Notes: generated by a model not told the origin, from the letters alone. A stretch of DNA of 12,706 bases from Roseicyclus sp041163945 (GCA_041163945.1 JBEAQJ010000082.1:1-12706), one strand, 5' to 3'. Counted from the stretch's first letter, positions 6,765 to 12,706 are shown. Numbers and translations: made by a program.

Positions 6765-6780
6765 GCGGAGTCGAGTCCGC
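6765..6780 (-). terminator. Short hairpin between yggT and imuB
   Basis: GCGGA (6765-6769) and TCCGC (6776-6780) form a 5-bp stem with a 6-nt loop just after the YggT stop in the direction of transcription. There is no T tract. It may attenuate readthrough into imuB, but the support is slight. Confidence 0.2.
6768..6777. promoter_or_regulatory. Two abutting GANTC (GAGTC) methylation sites
   Basis: GAGTC occurs twice back to back (6768-6772 and 6773-6777) between yggT and imuB, about 60 nt upstream of the imuB start and about 25 nt from its LexA box. These are the only GANTC sites in the right-hand 9.9 kb of the window by my reading. Confidence 0.6.
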
Positions 6781-6791
6781 CCCCCGTGCGA

Positions 6792-7079
6792 TCAGAGAAA
6801 CAGTGCCGCGTTGTTGCGCAGGATGATTTCGAGCGCATAGAGCCCGAGGATCACGATCAGCGGCGCCAGATCCAGCCCCCCCATCGCCGGCAAACGGCGG
6901 CGGATCGGACCATAGAGCGGTTCCACCAGCCTGTTCAGCCCGTACCAGATCTGTGCCACCAGCGGTTGGCGCAGGTTCAGGACGCTGAAATTGATCAGCC
7001 AGCTCATGATGATGTGGACCAGAATGATCATGAAGGCCACGTCGATCAAAAGCAGAAGGATCTGGAAAAGCGAGGTCAT
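6792..7079 (-). CDS. YggT family membrane protein
   Basis: The 95-aa product has the YggT/YlmG family layout: hydrophobic segment 1 (residues about 4-27, FQILLLLIDVAFMIILVHIIMSW), a short loop with the family wording ISW-like MSWLINFSVLN, an amphipathic stretch VEPLYGPIRRRLP (about 52-64), and hydrophobic segment 2 (about 66-87, GLDLAPLIVILGLYALEIIL). It sits in the inner membrane; family members have been linked to osmotolerance in E. coli and to division or thylakoid organisation elsewhere, but the exact role is unknown. The ATG at 7079 is chosen because AAGGA lies 9 nt upstream; longer in-frame ORF upstream is low-complexity repeat sequence. imuB follows 83 nt downstream on the same strand but has its own SOS operator. 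Confidence 0.9.
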   Translation of the reverse strand: MTSLFQILLLLIDVAFMIILVHIIMSWLINFSVLNLRQPLVAQIWYGLNRLVEPLYGPIRRRLPAMGGLDLAPLIVILGLYALEIILRNNAALFL

Positions 7080-7146
7080 GGCCGGGTGTCCTTGGCTGCG
7101 GGCAGGGCTGACTTGCCAGATAGTCGGGCGGGGCGATGGGTGCAAG

Positions 7147-7208
7147 CCGGGGTTGGGGGCGCTGCCCCCGGCCTGCGGCCGCCCCCGGAGTATTTCCAAA
7201 GCAAAGAT
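7147..7208. repeat. Intergenic structured repeat (two hairpins closed by an outer stem)
   Basis: CCGGGG (7147-7152) pairs with CCCCGG (7183-7188). Enclosed are hairpin A, GGGGGC-GCT-GCCCCC (7155-7169), and hairpin B, GGCC-TGC-GGCC (7170-7180). Then comes GGAGTATTTCC and an A-rich tail (to about 7208). From memory, strings of this type (a GC hairpin, CCCCGG, then AGTATTT and an A-rich stretch) recur between genes across Rhodobacterales. It lies between divergent yggT and the thioesterase gene, so it is not placed as a terminator of either. Confidence 0.6.
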
Positions 7209-7276
7209 AGCGCCTGTCTTGGGTGTGACGTCGCGATAGGCTTGACGGCGATGCCGTGCTGCGGTTTGGCGGGGGC

Positions 7277-7840
7277 ATGTATCCCTATGGTCGTCTGGCC
7301 CTTCTCATGATGTCCGAGCGGCGCAAGCCGCGGCTGGGGCTGTTCGAGACCCATCACCTTGATTTGCGCTGTCTGCCGCAGGATCTGGACGGGTTTTGGG
7401 AAATGAACAACGGGCGCATCTTGACGCTTTACGATCTGGGGCGGTTTGCGCTGTCGATCCGGATGGGGTTGTGGGATGTGCTGAAACGCGAAGGCTGGGG
7501 GCTGGTCGTGGCCGGTTCATCGGTGCGTTATCGCGCGCGGATCACCGGCTTGCAGCGCTTTGTGTTGCGCACCCGCCTGTTGGGGTGGGATGGGCGGTTT
7601 TTCTACATCGAACAGGGCATGTGGCGCGGCGCGACCTGTTGCAATCATGCGCTGCTGCGCACGGGCATCACGCAAAAGGGCCGCCTGACCCCAGTGGCGG
7701 ATGTGGCCCGCGCGCTGGGCCATGCGCCGGTGTCGCCCGCCCTGCCCGATTGGGTGACGGCCTGGGCCGAGGCCGATCTGTTGCGGCCCTGGCCGCCGAT
7801 GGCGGACCCCGGCGGCGCCACCCCGCCATCAAGACCGTAG
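7277..7840 (+). CDS. Thioesterase-like (hotdog fold) protein, THEM6/4HBT_2 type
   Basis: The 187-aa product looks like an acyl-CoA thioesterase-related hotdog protein. Visible: QDLDGFWEMNNGRILTLYDLGR (35-56), the family wording around the hotdog helix; SSVRYRARITGLQRFVLRTRLLGWDGRFFYIEQ (81-113) forming the central beta sheet; and a C-terminal LPDWVTAWAEAD-LLRPWPPM. No signal peptide is clear, although MYPYGRLALLM is mildly hydrophobic. Substrate is unknown and activity unproven; many relatives are annotated only as acyl-CoA thioesterase. The start at 7277 (MYPYGRL) matches the start I recall for relatives; an upstream in-frame codon at 7256 would add seven residues. The Shine-Dalgarno (GGGGG directly upstream) is poor. 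The transporter gene follows within 40 nt on the same strand. Confidence 0.8.
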   Translation: MYPYGRLALLMMSERRKPRLGLFETHHLDLRCLPQDLDGFWEMNNGRILTLYDLGRFALSIRMGLWDVLKREGWGLVVAGSSVRYRARITGLQRFVLRTRLLGWDGRFFYIEQGMWRGATCCNHALLRTGITQKGRLTPVADVARALGHAPVSPALPDWVTAWAEADLLRPWPPMADPGGATPPSRP

Positions 7841-7874
7841 ACAAATCAGCCCCCGATCGCGGATGGTGCGCAGC

Positions 7875-9272
7875 ATGAGCACCGCGACAGCCGATCCTGC
7901 CGACCTGTCCGCCCGGGCGCTGCGTCGCCGCGTCTGGGGGTGGTGGGCCTTTGACTGGGCCAGCCAGCCCTATTTCACGCTATGTCTGACCTTTGTTTTC
8001 GGGCCCTATTTCGCGGCGGTGGCGACCGAAAGCTTCATGGCGCAGGGTCTGGCCGAACCCTTGGCCGATGCGCGCGCGCAAAGCCTGTGGTCGTTGGGTC
8101 AAACGGTGTCCGGGGTGGTGATCGCGCTTTGTGCGCCGATCCTTGGCGCCTTTGCCGACAACACCGGGCGGCGGATGCCATGGATCGTGCTGTTTTCGGC
8201 CTTTTACATCCTGGGGGCGCTGGGGCTGTGGATCTTGCTGCCGGATGGAAGCTTTCTGGTGGCGGCGCTGATCGCGTTCGGCATCGGCATCATCGGGGCC
8301 GAGTTCACGACGATCTTCACCAATTCCATGCTGCCCGAGTTGGGCCAAGGCGGTGCGATCGGGCGTCTGTCGGGCAATGGGTTTGCCTGGGGCTACCTGG
8401 GCGGGGTGGTGGCCCTGTTCGTGATGTTGATCTTTTTTGCCGAAGGCGAGAGCGGCAAGACATTCGTGGGCCTGTCACCCGCGCTGGGGCTGGACCCCGG
8501 GCTGCGCGAAGGCACGCGCTTTGTGGGCCCTTTCACTGCGATTTGGTACATCGTCTTCATGATCCCGTTTTTCCTGTGGGTCCGCGAGGTGCCGCGCCCC
8601 GCGATCCATGCGCGTTTTGGCGCGGCGCTGTCCGAGCTTTGGGGCACGGTCAGGGGGCTGCCGCAGCGGCGCAGCCTGTTTGCCTATCTCGGCTCGTCGA
8701 TGTTTTATCGCGATGCGCTGAACGCGCTTTACGGGTTTGGCGGCACCTATGCGGTCTTGGTGTTGAATTGGTCGATCACGCAGGTGGGCGTGTTTGGGAT
8801 CGTCGGGGCCATCACGGCTGCGCTGGCGACGTGGATCGGCGGCAAGCTGGACAGTGCCTTGGGCCCGAAGCCCGTGATCATCGGCTGCATCGTCGTGCTG
8901 ATCGGCGTGTGCCTGGTGATCGTGGGGATGACACGCGACAGCCTGTGGGGCATCGCGCTGGCGCAAGGCTCGGCGGTTCCCGATCTCGTGTTCTACATCT
9001 GCGGCGCGCTGATCGGGGGGGCAGGCGGCGTGCTGCAATCGGCGTCGCGCACGATGATGTGCCTGCATGCCGCGTCTGGCCGCCCGACCGAGGCTTTTGG
9101 GCTTTACGCACTGTCGGGCAAGGCCACGGCGTTCCTGGGGCCGGCGCTGATCGGGGTGACCACATGGGTCACCGAAAGCGCCCGTCTGGGCATGGTGCCC
9201 TTGATCGGATTGTTTATTCTGGGCCTGGTCCTGATCGCCTGGGTCCGTGCCGATGGCGAGGGGCAGGCGTAA
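7875..9272 (+). CDS. MFS transporter, UMF1 (Atg22-like) family
   Basis: A 465-aa inner-membrane major facilitator with about 12 hydrophobic segments (for example residues 31-50, 76-93, 102-121, 127-149, 167-188, 221-236, 334-352, 371-388, 440-457). UMF1/Atg22 hallmarks: FDWASQPYFTL at 26-36, the motif A form GAFADNTGRRMPW (91-103), FYRDALNALYGFGGTYA (277-293) and SRTMMCLHAASGRPTEAFGL (391-410) followed by SGKATAFLGP. Substrate cannot be read; family members are linked to amino-acid or peptide efflux in yeast vacuoles and are unassigned in bacteria. Start: ATG 7875 (MSTATAD) is preferred; ATG 7863 adds four residues and has no ribosome site. The stop TAA is directly followed by the mepA ATG, so translation is probably coupled and a role with murein fragments is possible but only inferred. 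Confidence 0.9.
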   Translation: MSTATADPADLSARALRRRVWGWWAFDWASQPYFTLCLTFVFGPYFAAVATESFMAQGLAEPLADARAQSLWSLGQTVSGVVIALCAPILGAFADNTGRRMPWIVLFSAFYILGALGLWILLPDGSFLVAALIAFGIGIIGAEFTTIFTNSMLPELGQGGAIGRLSGNGFAWGYLGGVVALFVMLIFFAEGESGKTFVGLSPALGLDPGLREGTRFVGPFTAIWYIVFMIPFFLWVREVPRPAIHARFGAALSELWGTVRGLPQRRSLFAYLGSSMFYRDALNALYGFGGTYAVLVLNWSITQVGVFGIVGAITAALATWIGGKLDSALGPKPVIIGCIVVLIGVCLVIVGMTRDSLWGIALAQGSAVPDLVFYICGALIGGAGGVLQSASRTMMCLHAASGRPTEAFGLYALSGKATAFLGPALIGVTTWVTESARLGMVPLIGLFILGLVLIAWVRADGEGQA

Positions 9273-10190
9273 ATGCCGGTTGCACCTGCGTGGGCGGGCA
9301 TGGCCATATGCGCCTTTCTGGCATTGGTGGGCTGCGCACCCGCGCCTGAAGCAGACGCCCTGCCGCCACCGCTTGATGCCACCGTGTCGGGGCAAGAGGC
9401 GCGGCTGTTGTTCGGGGCGGCGGCGCTGCCCGATACGGCCGCCAGTGCGGTCATCGGGGCCTATGCACGGGGCTGTCTGGCCGGTGCGCAACCCTTGCCC
9501 GAAACCGGACCGACCTGGGCAGCGATGCGGCTGTCGCGCAATCGCAACTGGGGTCATCCCGAATTGATCGATTTCGTACAGGATTTCGCCGGGCAGGTGG
9601 CGGAACAGACGCCATGGCGCGGCATCTATGTGGGGGATCTGTCGCAGCCGCGCGGCGGGCCCATGCTGTCGGGCCATGTCAGCCACCAATCGGGGCTGGA
9701 TGCCGATATCTGGATGCTGCCGCCCACCCGCTTCGATCTGTCGGCGGCCGCGCGCGAAAGCCTGTCGTCGATATCGGTGCAATCGGCCCGCGGCGCGCGC
9801 GTGGGTGAAAACTGGACGTCCACGCATATGGCGGTGATGCGTCTGGCCGCCAACGACCCGCGCGTGGCGCGGATCTTTGTCTTTACGGGCGCCAAGGTCT
9901 GGATGTGCGACAACGCCACGGGCGACCGCGACTGGCTGCGCAAAATCCGGCCGGCGGCCGGGCATCACTCCCATTTCCACGTGCGTCTGCACTGCCCGCC
10001 CGGTTCGCGCGATTGCGAACCGCAAGACGACATTCCCCCGGGCGACGGCTGTGATGAAGCGCGCGCGCGTGCCGAGCTGATCTTGAACCCACCCCCGCCC
10101 GACCCCGATTATGTGCCGCCGCCGCCACGCCCGGCGCTGACCTTGGCCGATCTGCCGCGGCAATGCGCGGCGGTGCTGGGGGCGCTTTAG
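9273..10190 (+). CDS. mepA: Penicillin-insensitive murein endopeptidase MepA (lipoprotein form)
   Basis: MepA is a zinc endopeptidase of the M74/LAS group that cuts D-Ala-mDAP (and mDAP-mDAP) cross-links of peptidoglycan in the periplasm. The 305-aa product has an N-terminal hydrophobic signal (9-20) ending in lipobox LVGC, so Cys21 should be lipidated; the E. coli enzyme has an ordinary cleaved signal instead. Zinc-site residues match the E. coli set: GHVSHQSGLDADIW gives His135, His138, Asp145; HHSHFHVRLHC gives His231, His234, His236. Six further cysteines (68, 212, 241, 248, 260, 298) are enough for the three disulfides of the family. The C-terminus is proline-rich (272-287). Start: ATG directly after the MFS stop (TAAATG), with GAGGGG 9 nt upstream inside the MFS gene. 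The stop overlaps that of the opposite LOG gene. Confidence 0.95.
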   Translation: MPVAPAWAGMAICAFLALVGCAPAPEADALPPPLDATVSGQEARLLFGAAALPDTAASAVIGAYARGCLAGAQPLPETGPTWAAMRLSRNRNWGHPELIDFVQDFAGQVAEQTPWRGIYVGDLSQPRGGPMLSGHVSHQSGLDADIWMLPPTRFDLSAAARESLSSISVQSARGARVGENWTSTHMAVMRLAANDPRVARIFVFTGAKVWMCDNATGDRDWLRKIRPAAGHHSHFHVRLHCPPGSRDCEPQDDIPPGDGCDEARARAELILNPPPPDPDYVPPPPRPALTLADLPRQCAAVLGAL

Positions 10191-10196
10191 CGCCCC
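10179..10196. terminator. Strong GC hairpin at overlapping mepA and LOG-gene stops (bidirectional terminator candidate)
   Basis: GGGGCGC (10179-10185), loop TTTA, GCGCCCC (10190-10196): a perfect 7-bp GC-only stem (8 bp if the T-A closes). The loop holds the TAA of the minus-strand gene (10187-10189) and most of the mepA TAG (10188-10190). No T tract follows, but symmetry and position suit a shared terminator. Confidence 0.55.
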
Positions 10197-11023
10197 GGGA
10201 TCTCGCCCCTGCGTCCCTTGAGCGTCCATCCGTCGATGACGGCCAGCGCCTGATCGGCGGTTTCGACAAAGCGAAACAGCGCCAGATCGTCGGGTGCGAT
10301 GGTGCCCGCCTCGACCAGCGCCTGCCAATCGATCACGCGCCGCCAGAAGCTTTCGCCGAACAAGATCACCGGCACCTGTTCCATGCGCCCCGTCTGGATC
10401 AGCGTGATGCTTTCAAACAGCTCGTCGAGCGTGCCGAACCCGCCGGGAAAGACCGCGATCGCCTTGGCGCGCAGCAGGAAATGCATCTTGCGGATGCCGA
10501 AATAGTGGAAGTTGAAACACAGATCGGGCGTGACATAGGCATTGGGCACCTGTTCATGCGGCAGCACGATGTTGAGCCCGATGGAACAGCCCCCCGCGTC
10601 GGCCGCGCCGCGATTGCCCGCCTCCATCACGCCGGGGCCGCCGCCGGTGACGATGACATGTTCGGTGCAGTTGCTGGCCACCGATCGTTCGGTGATGGCG
10701 CGGGCAAAGCGGCGCGCCTCGTCGTAGTAATGGGCCATGGGGTGCGCGGGGCCTTTGCCTTGCGCTTCGGGGCTGGGGATGCGGGCGCCGCCGAACAGCA
10801 CCACGGTCGACCGGATGCCGCGGGCGTCAAGCTCCAGCTGGGGTTTGAGGAGCTCCAGCTGCAGCCGCACCGGGCGCAATTCGTCGCGCAAGAGGAAATC
10901 GGGGTCGGCAAAGGCCAGCCGGTAGGCCGGCGATTTCGCCTGTGCGGTGTCGGGGGCGTGACGGGCCGATTGCAGATCCTGTTCGGCGTCGCGAAACGGG
11001 CCGGGCCTTGGGTCTTCGGTCAT
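10187..11023 (-). CDS. LOG family protein (TIGR00730, putative cytokinin-type nucleoside 5'-monophosphate phosphoribohydrolase)
   Basis: LOG-type enzymes remove ribose 5-phosphate from nucleotides by hydrolysing the N-glycosidic bond; bacterial substrates include AMP-like nucleotides or cytokinin nucleotides. The 278-aa protein is of the longer subgroup, with an extension of about 70 residues before the Rossmann core (STVVLFGGARI, 72-82). Motifs: TGGGPGVMEAGNRGA (126-140) and PGGFGTLDE (193-201), the family signature with catalytic Glu201 and nucleotide loop. The start at 11023 has AAGGA 6 nt upstream; the frame runs open much further (to 11782) but that part is antisense to dapD and its leader. 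Divergent from dapD, a pairing I recall from other Rhodobacterales. No lysine decarboxylase function should be inferred despite old annotations. Confidence 0.9.
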   Translation of the reverse strand: MTEDPRPGPFRDAEQDLQSARHAPDTAQAKSPAYRLAFADPDFLLRDELRPVRLQLELLKPQLELDARGIRSTVVLFGGARIPSPEAQGKGPAHPMAHYYDEARRFARAITERSVASNCTEHVIVTGGGPGVMEAGNRGAADAGGCSIGLNIVLPHEQVPNAYVTPDLCFNFHYFGIRKMHFLLRAKAIAVFPGGFGTLDELFESITLIQTGRMEQVPVILFGESFWRRVIDWQALVEAGTIAPDDLALFRFVETADQALAVIDGWTLKGRRGEIPGR

Positions 11024-11075
11024 GTCCTGTCCTTGTGCGGGGGGCCACCCCTGACCTAGCAAGGCCGCGCCACGA

Positions 11076-11104
11076 TTGCCAGCCAAGGGCGCGCCCGCTA
11101 TAGC
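11076..11104 (+). promoter_or_regulatory. Sigma-70-type promoter of dapD
   Basis: TTGCCA (11076-11081), 17-nt spacer, TATAGC (11099-11104): five of six and four of six matches to consensus with ideal spacing. A start of transcription near 11111 would leave a leader of about 30 nt carrying AGGAG (11127-11131) before the ATG at 11141. It lies in the 117-nt gap shared with the divergent LOG gene. Confidence 0.6.
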
Positions 11105-11140
11105 CGCGCAAAACCCATCTTCCCGCAGGAGAATGCCGCC

Positions 11141-11968
11141 ATGTCCAACGCCGCGCTCGAAACCGCCATCGAAGCCGCCTGGGAGGCGCGCGACCAGATC
11201 ACCCCCGCCACCAAGGGCGCGGTCCGCGACGCGATCGAGGCGACGCTTTCGGCGCTGGATAGCGGCAGCCTGCGGGTGGCCGAGCGTCAGGCCGATGGTC
11301 GCTGGCATGTGAACCAATGGGCGAAAAAGGCGGTGCTGCTGGGCTTTCGCCTGAAGGACATGGAATTGCAGCCGGGCAGCGCGCAGGGCGGCAGCTGGTG
11401 GGACAAGGTCGATAGCAAATGGAAAGGCTGGGGCGAGGGCGAATGGCGCGCTGCGGGTTTCCGCGCGGTGCCCAACTGCGTGGTGCGGCGGTCGGCCTAT
11501 ATCGCGCCGGGCGTGGTCTTGATGCCATCCTTCGTCAACCTTGGGGCCTATGTCGACAGCGGCACGATGGTCGACACATGGGCCACGGTCGGCTCTTGCG
11601 CGCAGATCGGCAAGAATGTGCACCTGTCGGGCGGTGTGGGCATCGGCGGCGTGCTGGAACCGATGCAGGCCGGCCCCACCATCATCGAGGATAATTGCTT
11701 TATCGGCGCCCGCTCCGAGGTGGTCGAAGGCGTGATCGTGCGTGAAGGATCGGTGCTGGGTATGGGCGTGTTCATCGGCCAATCGACCAAGATCGTGGAT
11801 CGCGAAACCGGCGCCGTGATGTATGGTGAGGTGCCGGCCGGATCGGTCGTGGTGGCAGGCTCGATGCCCTCAAAGAACGGCATCAACCTCTATTGTGCCG
11901 TGATCGTGAAGCGGGTGGACGAACGGACCCGCGCCAAGACATCCATCAACGAATTGCTCCGGGATTGA
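11141..11968 (+). CDS. dapD: 2,3,4,5-tetrahydropyridine-2,6-dicarboxylate N-succinyltransferase
   Basis: DapD uses succinyl-CoA to succinylate tetrahydrodipicolinate, a committed step of the succinylase route to meso-DAP and lysine, in the cytoplasm as a trimer. The 275 aa equal the family length (about 274). N-terminal helical domain 1-105 includes NQWAKKAVLLGFRL; then a left-handed beta helix of hexapeptide repeats about 108-240 (VGSCAQIGKNVHLSGGVGIGGVLEP, PTIIEDNCFIGARSEVVEGV, GSVLGMGVFIG); then the C-terminal domain (SMPSKNGINLYCAVIVKRVD). Asp145 and Glu193 line up with the Asp141/Glu189 pair described as catalytic in mycobacterial and related DapD, with the same offset at both. Start: ATG with AGGAG 9 nt upstream. 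dapE is not adjacent in the window. No sign of truncation. Confidence 0.97.
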   Translation: MSNAALETAIEAAWEARDQITPATKGAVRDAIEATLSALDSGSLRVAERQADGRWHVNQWAKKAVLLGFRLKDMELQPGSAQGGSWWDKVDSKWKGWGEGEWRAAGFRAVPNCVVRRSAYIAPGVVLMPSFVNLGAYVDSGTMVDTWATVGSCAQIGKNVHLSGGVGIGGVLEPMQAGPTIIEDNCFIGARSEVVEGVIVREGSVLGMGVFIGQSTKIVDRETGAVMYGEVPAGSVVVAGSMPSKNGINLYCAVIVKRVDERTRAKTSINELLRD

Positions 11969-12260
11969 TCGATTGGCCATTGGCTGGGCGGTCAGGGTGG
12001 CGCTTGGACCGTCCATCCCTCAGACCAGCCTTGCACGATCTGGGGCGCGGCGCGGGGGCGGGCTCAGGGCGGCACACAAGGGCCGAACCCTGATCATGCC
12101 CAAACGTTGACCCACCATGCTGTCCAACGCGATCGTTAACGTTATCCATGCCACGGTCGGGCGATCGGGGCCAAGTGGCACCGATCTTTCGTGCGATGTT
12201 CGGTCTGATCTGTGCAGAAACAGGTGCAGGGCCGGCCCCATGCGCTGATGCGCGCGGCCC
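11969..12260. other. 292-nt intergenic region between convergent dapD and lytic transglycosylase genes, no gene seen
   Basis: No ORF here has a ribosome site or recognisable protein. It holds a GC-rich run (about 12040-12065), a locally A/T-richer stretch around the 8-bp palindrome CGTTAACG (12134-12141), a small dyad TGGAC-C-GTCCA (12005-12015), and at its right end the inverted repeat listed separately. It is unusually long compared with the other convergent gaps here (-4, 7 and 26 nt). Confidence 0.5.
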
Positions 12261-12261
12261 T
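12228..12261 (-). terminator. Inverted repeat at the lytic transglycosylase stop
   Basis: AGGGCCG (12228-12234) is the reverse complement of CGGCCCT (12255-12261); the right arm touches the stop codon of the lytic transglycosylase. The 20-nt loop holds a further GCGC-TGAT-GCGC mini-hairpin (12242-12253). No U-run follows on the minus strand, so factor-independent termination is unproven. Confidence 0.4.
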
Positions 12262-12706
12262 TATTGCAGCCGATCCAAAAGGCCGGGTGAGGCATAGCCG
12301 TCGGGCACCAACCCGACCGAGGCCTGAAACCGCCGGATGGCTTCGGATGTCTGCGGGCCGAGGATGCCGTCGATTGCCCCTGTATGCAGCCCGCGCGCGG
12401 CCAGACCGCGCTGAAGCGCCTCACGCTCGGCGCGGCTCAGCCCACGATCACCGCGCGGCCATGAGGCGCGAAACGGCCCACCACCCGCGATCCGGTCAGA
12501 CAAATGGCCCACCCCGATGACATAGGAATTGGCGGGGTTGTAGCGCGCGATCACGTGGAAATTGTCAAAGATCATCAGCGCCACGCCCCGGTGGCCGCCC
12601 GGCACGAGGATCGAGGCCCGACCGTGATCGGGCACGGGCCCGCCATCGGCCAGCCGCACGCCTTGGCGCGCCCAGAACGCCGCGTCGCGTTGCGTTCCGG
12701 CGCCGG
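12261..12706 (-). CDS. Lytic murein transglycosylase, MltB-like with C-terminal peptidoglycan-binding domain (5' truncated by window edge)
   Basis: The enzyme cleaves glycan strands of peptidoglycan in the periplasm, leaving 1,6-anhydro ends. The frame is open to the right edge; 147 residues are visible. Residues 1-80 are the end of the SLT_2/GH103 catalytic domain (RQGVRLADG, then DNFHVIARYNPANSYVIGVGHLSDRI at 47-72, whose NF-xx-I-xx-YN and Y-x-x-x-V-x-x-L pattern is typical). Residues 89-147 form a PG_binding_1 domain (EREALQRGLAARGLHTGAIDGILGPQTSEAIRRFQ and so on), ending LDRLQ. The catalytic glutamate and signal peptide lie outside. A GTG at 12659 should not be taken as the start, because conserved domain sequence continues upstream of it. 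Closest described class: alphaproteobacterial MltB-type proteins of about 400 aa. Confidence 0.93.
   Translation of the reverse strand, partial: GAGTQRDAAFWARQGVRLADGGPVPDHGRASILVPGGHRGVALMIFDNFHVIARYNPANSYVIGVGHLSDRIAGGGPFRASWPRGDRGLSRAEREALQRGLAARGLHTGAIDGILGPQTSEAIRRFQASVGLVPDGYASPGLLDRLQ

Noticed and set aside
7242..7270. Promoter starting with TTGACG upstream of the thioesterase gene
   Set aside because: The matching -10 position reads TTTGGC, and transcription would start almost at the start codon.
8475..10328. 617-codon minus-strand open frame across the MFS and mepA genes
   Set aside because: Arg/His/Gln-rich shadow of two genes with clear motifs and lipobox; no start signal.
11024..11782. 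N-terminal extension of the LOG protein
   Set aside because: The extra residues are antisense to dapD and its promoter; a good AAGGA site supports the start at 11023.
12107..12141. TTGACC followed by A/T-richer sequence as a promoter in the dapD 3' gap
   Set aside because: No acceptable -10 at normal spacing and no gene downstream in that direction.
1..12706. Mobile element, prophage, toxin-antitoxin or defence system, CRISPR array, tRNA/rRNA
   Set aside because: No transposase, integrase, terminal repeats, regularly spaced repeats or RNA gene signatures were seen, and all genes read as ordinary chromosomal genes.

Overview
The window is a G+C-rich stretch of an alphaproteobacterial chromosome, most likely from the order Rhodobacterales (Rhodobacteraceae/Roseobacteraceae). 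Three things point there: the protein families and their wording (alphaproteobacterial-type SMC hinge, ImuB, a 116-aa Rhodobacteraceae-type hypothetical protein), a GTTC-N7-GTTC LexA box of the alphaproteobacterial kind, and an intergenic hairpin repeat resembling those scattered through Rhodobacterales genomes. No phage, plasmid, IS, CRISPR, rRNA or tRNA feature was seen. This is ordinary core chromosome, with interest in its regulatory and junction sequences.

Layout: (1) 3-1961 (+), the C-terminal 652 residues of the SMC chromosome-condensation ATPase, cut by the left edge. (2) 1988-2539 (-), a CGNR zinc-finger protein convergent with smc. (3) 2540-2728, a divergent intergenic region with a perfect 9-bp DnaA box, two GANTC sites and a promoter-like sequence, leading into (4) 2729-4970 (+), a small conserved protein, a dipeptide (L-Ala-D/L-Glu) epimerase and a class IV D-amino-acid transaminase. 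(5) 7079-4978 (-), a YggT-family membrane protein followed by imuB, an inactive-type Y-family polymerase subunit with its own LexA box. (6) 7277-10190 (+), a thioesterase-like hotdog protein, a UMF1-type MFS transporter and the murein endopeptidase MepA, the last two joined as TAAATG. (7) 11023-10187 (-), a LOG/TIGR00730 protein. (8) 11141-11968 (+), dapD with a recognisable promoter. (9) 12706-12261 (-), the C-terminal part of an MltB-like lytic transglycosylase with a peptidoglycan-binding domain, cut by the right edge.

How the genes fit together: five of the eleven genes touch peptidoglycan. DapD makes the meso-diaminopimelate precursor, MepA cuts cross-links, the lytic transglycosylase cleaves glycan strands, the epimerase converts the released L-Ala-D-Glu dipeptide, and the D-amino-acid transaminase handles D-Ala/D-Glu. 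They sit in separate transcription units, so this is a loose neighbourhood rather than one pathway operon.

The most notable sequence-level signals are: GANTC (the CcrM methylation site) occurs only four times by eye in 12.7 kb, always between genes; a DnaA box sits between two of those sites; an orphan LexA-controlled imuB lacks adjacent imuA and dnaE2; and convergent gene pairs repeatedly carry an inverted repeat built around their two stop codons. No clearly new multi-gene system was found.
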